From: Candidatus Scatomonas merdigallinarum
GTDB taxonomy: Bacteria; Bacillota; Clostridia; Lachnospirales; Lachnospiraceae
Length of the DNA stretch: 64,000 nt
Direction: 5' to 3'
NCBI GenBank assembly: GCA_018716305.1
Contig: DVKB01000034.1
Coordinates: 141,752 to 205,751, forward strand
In this document: one piece after another, positions 59,715 through 64,000 of the stretch
How the letters are laid out: each line of letters starts with the position of its first letter
Position numbering within the stretch: position 1 is the first letter of the stretch
Notes under the pieces: generated by a model
Seen by the model: the letters and a program-made list of their open reading frames with translations, nothing else
What the model was told of the DNA's origin: nothing
The model's database searches: none
Program-made: the position numbers and the translations under genes

Positions 59715-61052
59715 TCACCCTTTCTTTTTCTTGGCCAGCAGCAGCCGGCGCATGGACTTAATGGACTGGGACAGCTGACGTTTCGCCGGGCACACAAAGC
59801 TGCAGCACCCGCATTCACAGCATTCCATTCCGTGATATTTCAGGAACTTTTCCTCATCGCCGTGGTCGGCGAACACCGCCAGCCTGGCAGGCAGGATCTG
59901 GCCCGGGCAGGCCTCCATACAGCGCCCGCAGTTGATGCAGGCGGAAGGAGTCTGCTCCGATACCGGGTCCTTTCCAAACAGAAGCAGAGCGGAGGAGGTC
60001 TTGGTCACCGGAACTTCCAGGCTGAACAAGGCATTGCCCATCATGGGGCCTCCGGCAATCATTTTCTCAGGTTCCCCCTTGGCTCCCCCGGCTTTTTCCA
60101 GCACTTCCCGGAACAGCATTCCCGTAGGAACGATGTAATTTCCCGGCTTTGCCGCCCCATCTCCGCTGACAGTCATAGTGCGGTCCATAACCGGCTCTCC
60201 CAGGGCCACTGCCCGGTACACAGCCGCCGCTGTCTCCACGTTATCCACAATGCATCCCACATCCGCCGGCAGCATAGACGAATTGATTTTCCGCCCGGTA
60301 ACCGCGTAGATGAGCATCCGCTCCGCTCCCTGGGGATACTTGGTTTTCAGCAGCTGAATGCGGATATTCCCGCAGCCTTTCAAAGCCTTTTCCAGAGCTG
60401 CCGCGCAGTCCTTTTTATTGTCCTCCACGCAGATGACGCCTCTGGCTCCCGGAAAAATGTGAAGCAGAATCTTAAGCCCCTCCGCCACCATTTCCGGATT
60501 TTCCAGCATTCTCCGGTAATCACTGGTCAGATACGGCTCACACTCTGCTCCGTTGATCAGTATGTAATCGATTTTCTCCGGCTCCTTCGGGGACAGCTTT
60601 ACATGGGTCGGGAACCCCGCGCCTCCCATTCCTGTTACTCCGGCGTCAGAGATCCTCTCCAGTATCTCCTTTCCCGAAAGCTGGGTGTAATCCGCCGGCT
60701 CAAAGGCAGTCTCCCGCATAGCTCCGTCATTTTCCACCACAATACAATCTGCTGTATTGCCGGCGGGCATGCGCATCTTTTTGATCTCCTTTACCGTACC
60801 GGATACGCTGGCATGAACCGGGGCTGAAACAAAGCCTCCCGCTTCCGCTATCTTCTGTCCCCGCAGCACATGGTCTCCCTTGGCCACCGTCGGCCTGGCC
60901 GGCGCGCCGATATGCTGAGACAGAGAATAGAAAAGCAGTTCTCCCGGTTCCATGGGGGTCAGCGCCCGGGCCGCGGAAAGTGCTTTCCCGTCCTCCGGAT
61001 GCACGCCTCCCCGAAACGTCCTTAATCCTGATTTTCTCATTTTTTTACCCAT
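59715..61052 (-). CDS. rnfC: Rnf complex subunit C (NADH-binding)
   Basis: Peripheral subunit of 445 aa, which exchanges electrons with NAD. Family start TFRGGVHPEDGKALS. NADH/FMN region GMGGAGFPTHVKLS, INGAECEPYLTSDYRRML; two [4Fe-4S] motifs CINCGRCMEACP and CCECGCCSFVCP. First gene of rnfCDGEAB. Start is 61052 or, four codons later, 61040; the ribosome site does not decide. Confidence 0.95.
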   Translation of the reverse strand: MGKKMRKSGLRTFRGGVHPEDGKALSAARALTPMEPGELLFYSLSQHIGAPARPTVAKGDHVLRGQKIAEAGGFVSAPVHASVSGTVKEIKKMRMPAGNTADCIVVENDGAMRETAFEPADYTQLSGKEILERISDAGVTGMGGAGFPTHVKLSPKEPEKIDYILINGAECEPYLTSDYRRMLENPEMVAEGLKILLHIFPGARGVICVEDNKKDCAAALEKALKGCGNIRIQLLKTKYPQGAERMLIYAVTGRKINSSMLPADVGCIVDNVETAAAVYRAVALGEPVMDRTMTVSGDGAAKPGNYIVPTGMLFREVLEKAGGAKGEPEKMIAGGPMMGNALFSLEVPVTKTSSALLLFGKDPVSEQTPSACINCGRCMEACPGQILPARLAVFADHGDEEKFLKYHGMECCECGCCSFVCPAKRQLSQSIKSMRRLLLAKKKKG

Positions 61053-61092
61053 CCTTTTTGCAATCTTCGCGGCAGGAAAATTTCCTGATTTC

Positions 61093-61121
61093 TTTTCATC
61101 CCGCGAATTCTGTGCTATTAT
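61093..61121 (+). promoter_or_regulatory. Promoter of the YprB-like gene
   Basis: Plus strand: -35 TTTTCA (61093-61098), 17-bp spacer, -10 TATTAT (61116-61121) with extended TGC. The same bases read TATAAT on the minus strand, so the rnf operon may use an overlapping -10. Confidence 0.5.
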
Positions 61122-61144
61122 ACCACGAAGAGGAGGAAAACGCT

Positions 61145-62209
61145 ATGATTATCAGAGAAAAGAAAGCCTTATTTAGGGAGTGTTCCACAATTTCTTATCT
61201 GAATCTTTACCGGGATTCCGTATTTTTCGATATCGAAACCACCGGCCTCTCCTGGCGCCGCTCCCGTCTTTATCTGATGGGCGCTCTTTATTTTTCAGGA
61301 AACGCCTGGAACTTAAAACAATGGTTTCTGGAAAATCCTCTGGAGGAGCTTAGCCTCCTGCAGTCTTTCTCTGCTTTTCTGGAGCCTTTTTCTTCCGTGA
61401 TCCACTATAACGGCCAGACCTTTGATCTGCCCTATCTGAAGCATAAATATGAGGACTATAAACTGCCCGATCCCCTGTCTTCCAAGGAAAGTCTGGATCT
61501 GTACCGGATCTTCCGTCCCTGGCAGAAGCCCCTGGGGCTTCCTTCCCTGAAACAGAAGGACGCGGAACAATTTCTGGGCATTTCCAGAGAAGATGTCTGC
61601 AGCGGCGGGGAACTGATCTCCTGCTATGAGGAATATCTGAAAACCGCCTCACCAGAGCTTCTGGAGCTCCTCCTGCTCCACAATCACGATGATGTGCTGG
61701 GGCTGGCGGAACTGCTGCCGCTGATGGGCTTTGACCATCTCCGCCGGGGAGACGCGGTTCCGGAGCAGGCAGAATTAAAAAAGGGAGAGCTGATTCTCTC
61801 CCTCTCCCTGAATTATCCTCTTCCGGTTCCCCTGTCCCTGGATGTTCCTCCCTACCGGCTGCGTGCCGGCAAAAGGAAGGCCGTGCTGTCAGCGGAAACA
61901 TTTTCCGGGGAAATGAAGCATTTCTTCCCAAACTGGAAAGAGTATTATTATCTTCCCCTGGAGGACTGCGCCATTCACAAAAGCGTCGGCGTCTACGTAG
62001 ACAAAAACTGCCGCCGGAAAGCATCCGCCCGCACCTGCTATCAGCGGACCAAAGGAACCTTTCTTCCCCAGCCCGTTCCCCTGTTTCAGCCGGAATTTTA
62101 CCTGGAATACGGCTCTTCTCCCTCCTGGTTTTCCTTCCATGACGCCTTCCTGGAAGACAGGGAGGCCCTTGCCGCCTATGCCCGTTCTATCCTGACGGCA
62201 ATGTTATGA
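61145..62209 (+). CDS. YprB-like ribonuclease H-like domain protein (exonuclease)
   Basis: Protein of 354 aa. DnaQ/RNase H-like exonuclease core with DEDD residues: VFFDIETTGLSWRRSRLYLM (first Asp/Glu), VIHYNGQTFDLPYLKHKYED (second Asp) and LLHNHDDVLGLAELLPLMGF (third). It lacks the TPR region of longer YprB proteins. Strong site GAAGAGGAGG upstream. Role probably DNA or RNA processing; unproven. It overlaps the GH3 gene by 6 bp at the convergent end. Confidence 0.85.
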   Translation: MIIREKKALFRECSTISYLNLYRDSVFFDIETTGLSWRRSRLYLMGALYFSGNAWNLKQWFLENPLEELSLLQSFSAFLEPFSSVIHYNGQTFDLPYLKHKYEDYKLPDPLSSKESLDLYRIFRPWQKPLGLPSLKQKDAEQFLGISREDVCSGGELISCYEEYLKTASPELLELLLLHNHDDVLGLAELLPLMGFDHLRRGDAVPEQAELKKGELILSLSLNYPLPVPLSLDVPPYRLRAGKRKAVLSAETFSGEMKHFFPNWKEYYYLPLEDCAIHKSVGVYVDKNCRRKASARTCYQRTKGTFLPQPVPLFQPEFYLEYGSSPSWFSFHDAFLEDREALAAYARSILTAML

Positions 62210-63505
62210 CGGCAGCCCCAGTTTTACCCGCAGAATTCTCGCCACAGACTCATCCAGCCGCTCCATGGAAATGGTCTGATTTTCTACCGCTTCCAGGACG
62301 CCTGCGTAGGCGGAGGAAAAGTCCCCGGGCATGAGGATCATATCCGCGCCTGCCAGAATTGCCCGGACTGCCGCCTCGCCGGAACTGTAGGACTGGGAGA
62401 TGGCGCCCATATTCATGGCGTCGGTAATCACGATTCCATCATAGCCCATCTGCCCCCGGAGAACCTCCGTAATCATAGTGGAGGACAGAGAGGCCGGCGT
62501 ATCATCGCCCACCACAGGGGGCAGGGAAATATGCCCGGCCATAATCATGGATACCCCTTCCTCCACGCCTCTCTGAAAGGGGATCAGTTCGCAGGACATG
62601 AGTTCTTCCAGGGTTTTATCTGTATAGGCATAGCCGGCATGGGTATCTCCCGCAGTGGCGCCGTGGCCCGGAAAATGCTTATAGCATCCCAGCACTCCCT
62701 GCTCCTTCAGACCCTTAAGTTCCGCGGCGGCCATCTCCGCCACCAGAGCCGGATCGCTGCCAAAGGAGCGGTAACGAACCACCTCATTTTCCGGATTGCT
62801 GAGCACATCCGCATCCGGGGCGAAATCCACATTAAATCCCAGATCCCTCAGATAGGTGCCAAGGGTTACTCCGGTTTCATAGGCCAGAGCCGAATCGCCG
62901 GTGCTGCCCACATCCCGCATATCTCCTACCCAGGGCACGTCAAAATTTCCCCGGCCGCCGATCCGGGTGACGGTTCCTCCTTCCTCATCCACACCTGTAA
63001 ACACCGGCAGTCCCAGGCGTTCCCGGCTGTAAGTCTGGACGTTTTCCAGCATCTCCCGAACCTGGGACTCTGATTCCAGGTTCTGTGCCATATAGACCAA
63101 TCCCCCCACGGGAATCGCGTCAAAAGCCTGCCGGGTGGTTTCTCCGGCAGCGGTAACCAGATCTGCTCCGGTAAGACTCTCCGGCGTGACAAAAAACAGC
63201 TGCGCCGCCTTTTCCTCCGCGGTCATGCGGGAGAGATATTCCCGGATCTCAGCCTCCGGATCCTGATTTGCAGCCGGCACAGGATCCTCTGCTTCTCCTT
63301 CGGCAGATTGTTGAGGATCCTCGGTGGGAACCGGTGTCTCTTCCGGCGCTTCCGTCTCCTTTTTCTCCGGAACAGAGCTCTGCCCTGTCTGGAAAACTTC
63401 ACTGCCTGAATGGCTGCGGGTTTCCGGCGTCCGGCTGCACCCGGGAATAACAAGCCCGGCCAGAAAAATACAGGCCGAAATCATACCGATGGTTTTCTTT
63501 CTCAT
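62204..63505 (-). CDS. Glycoside hydrolase family 3 lipoprotein (beta-N-acetylhexosaminidase, NagZ-like)
   Basis: Lipid-anchored protein of 433 aa. Signal with lipobox LVIPGC near 17-22, a Pro/Glu/Thr-rich linker (about 25-85), then the GH3 barrel: KHFPGHGATAGDTHAGY (KHFPGHG, acid/base His), DAMNMGAIS (catalytic Asp nucleophile), GVDEEGGTVTRIGGRGNF. Probably trims GlcNAc from muropeptides outside the membrane. It follows the lectin-like gene by 3 bp. Confidence 0.92.
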   Translation of the reverse strand: MRKKTIGMISACIFLAGLVIPGCSRTPETRSHSGSEVFQTGQSSVPEKKETEAPEETPVPTEDPQQSAEGEAEDPVPAANQDPEAEIREYLSRMTAEEKAAQLFFVTPESLTGADLVTAAGETTRQAFDAIPVGGLVYMAQNLESESQVREMLENVQTYSRERLGLPVFTGVDEEGGTVTRIGGRGNFDVPWVGDMRDVGSTGDSALAYETGVTLGTYLRDLGFNVDFAPDADVLSNPENEVVRYRSFGSDPALVAEMAAAELKGLKEQGVLGCYKHFPGHGATAGDTHAGYAYTDKTLEELMSCELIPFQRGVEEGVSMIMAGHISLPPVVGDDTPASLSSTMITEVLRGQMGYDGIVITDAMNMGAISQSYSSGEAAVRAILAGADMILMPGDFSSAYAGVLEAVENQTISMERLDESVARILRVKLGLPS

Positions 63506-63508
63506 GAT

Positions 63509-64000
63509 TCAGTCCTCATACTCTACAATATAACCCAGCCGTCCGCTGTAGTAGGAGACAGACGCGAGGATATCATCCGGCACGTCATTCATGACCCAGC
63601 GGTTTTCCGAACGGATAAAGCAAATGTCCAGATATGCTTCCTGCACCGTCCCGTCCTGGAAGCTGGGCTCTCCTTCCAGCCAGACAGAGCTGCACCAGTA
63701 ATCCGGAGCGTTCACCTGTTCGCCGGACATCTGATTGTTCTCATCCACCCAGTAATACTCTCTGGAGGCGGGATCCCGGCGGCCTCCGATGCGGAACTGA
63801 ATCTTATCCAGTCCCTGAGCGGTGATTTCCTGCACAATCCGGTCGAATTCTTCCTTTGTATTGATCCGGACCAGATAACCTCCCCGATCCTTGGCCTTCC
63901 GAAAAGCTTCCGACCAGGTACAGTCGTCCACTACATATTCATATCTGTAAATCTTCTCTTCCTCCAGTTCCTTCGAATCCAGATACGGAGTAGGCTCCGC
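63509..64000 (-). CDS. C-type lectin-like domain protein (partial, 5' end outside window)
   Basis: At least 164 aa; the reading frame stays open to the right edge, so the start is unseen. The visible part begins [20 protein letters not shown] and contains [60 protein letters not shown] and [10 protein letters not shown], the pattern of a C-type lectin-like fold (CTL). It lacks the canonical EPN/QPD sugar motif. Probably extracellular, and perhaps works with the GH3 lipoprotein encoded 3 bp downstream. Confidence 0.75.
   Translation of the reverse strand, partial: AEPTPYLDSKELEEEKIYRYEYVVDDCTWSEAFRKAKDRGGYLVRINTKEEFDRIVQEITAQGLDKIQFRIGGRRDPASREYYWVDENNQMSGEQVNAPDYWCSSVWLEGEPSFQDGTVQEAYLDICFIRSENRWVMNDVPDDILASVSYYSGRLGYIVEYED

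Noticed and set aside
1..64000. CRISPR arrays, rRNA and tRNA genes
   Set aside because: No regularly spaced direct repeats, and no tRNA-like T-arm/acceptor combinations or rRNA sequence were noticed when reading both strands; not excluded by computation.

Overview
The window looks like part of the chromosome of a spore-forming, strictly anaerobic Clostridia member, most likely family Lachnospiraceae. This rests on sporulation genes (ylbJ, a GerW/YtfJ-type gene, an alpha/beta SASP), a complete six-gene Rnf complex with an ApbE flavin transferase, a short-form HisG with HisZ, RecU beside RuvAB, and a DUF6465-type Lys/Ala-rich protein. This is inferred from gene content only. Nearly all genes lie on the minus strand. 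I saw no rRNA, tRNA or CRISPR array.

1-4.2 kb: the downstream part of a nickel/dipeptide-type ABC operon (binding lipoprotein, two permeases, start of an ATPase) behind a cobalamin riboswitch with a clear terminator, so a cobalt- or corrinoid-related substrate is likely. 4.2-10.2 kb: a scarred accessory patch. It holds a frameshifted ABC-2 permease, a secreted Ig-like protein fused in frame to the tail of another ABC-2 permease, a small secreted protein, a truncated YgbA-like gene, a DtxR-like regulator, a 55-bp near-perfect palindrome and a decayed IS4-type transposase.

10.2-21.0 kb is the most unusual part. A translationally coupled operon starts with a SAM methyltransferase and continues with two permeases, a binding protein and two ATPases of the nickel/peptide class. 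Upstream lie a MarR-MATE pair, a fusion of an M14-type (aspartoacylase-like) hydrolase to a second methyltransferase of the same family, and a DUF362 protein. Three promoters here share one 27-nt element: an ATA, C-tract/G-tract palindrome and -35 at identical spacing, with a 17-bp spacer to the -10. That suggests one regulon, possibly for uptake and chemical modification of a metal chelate or small peptide-like ligand.

21.0-26.5 kb: a nest of hairpins, then a partial histidine operon (hisZ-G-D-B-IE) in which HisIE carries a degenerate HisF-like domain. 26.5-45 kb: housekeeping genes for DNA repair (recU, recG), secretion (lepB), RNA modification (rluA-like, rsuA-like, rsmF-like, rsmD), stringent response (relQ-like), peptidases, coaD, mgsA, fakA-like, an Asp23 gene and rpmB. 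45-55 kb: sporulation and envelope genes, a NUDIX hydrolase, a class B PBP with an FtsW/RodA partner, a U32 peptidase, zapA and ruvBA. 55-61 kb: rnfCDGEAB-apbE. 61-64 kb: a YprB-like exonuclease, a GH3 lipoprotein and a partial lectin-like protein.
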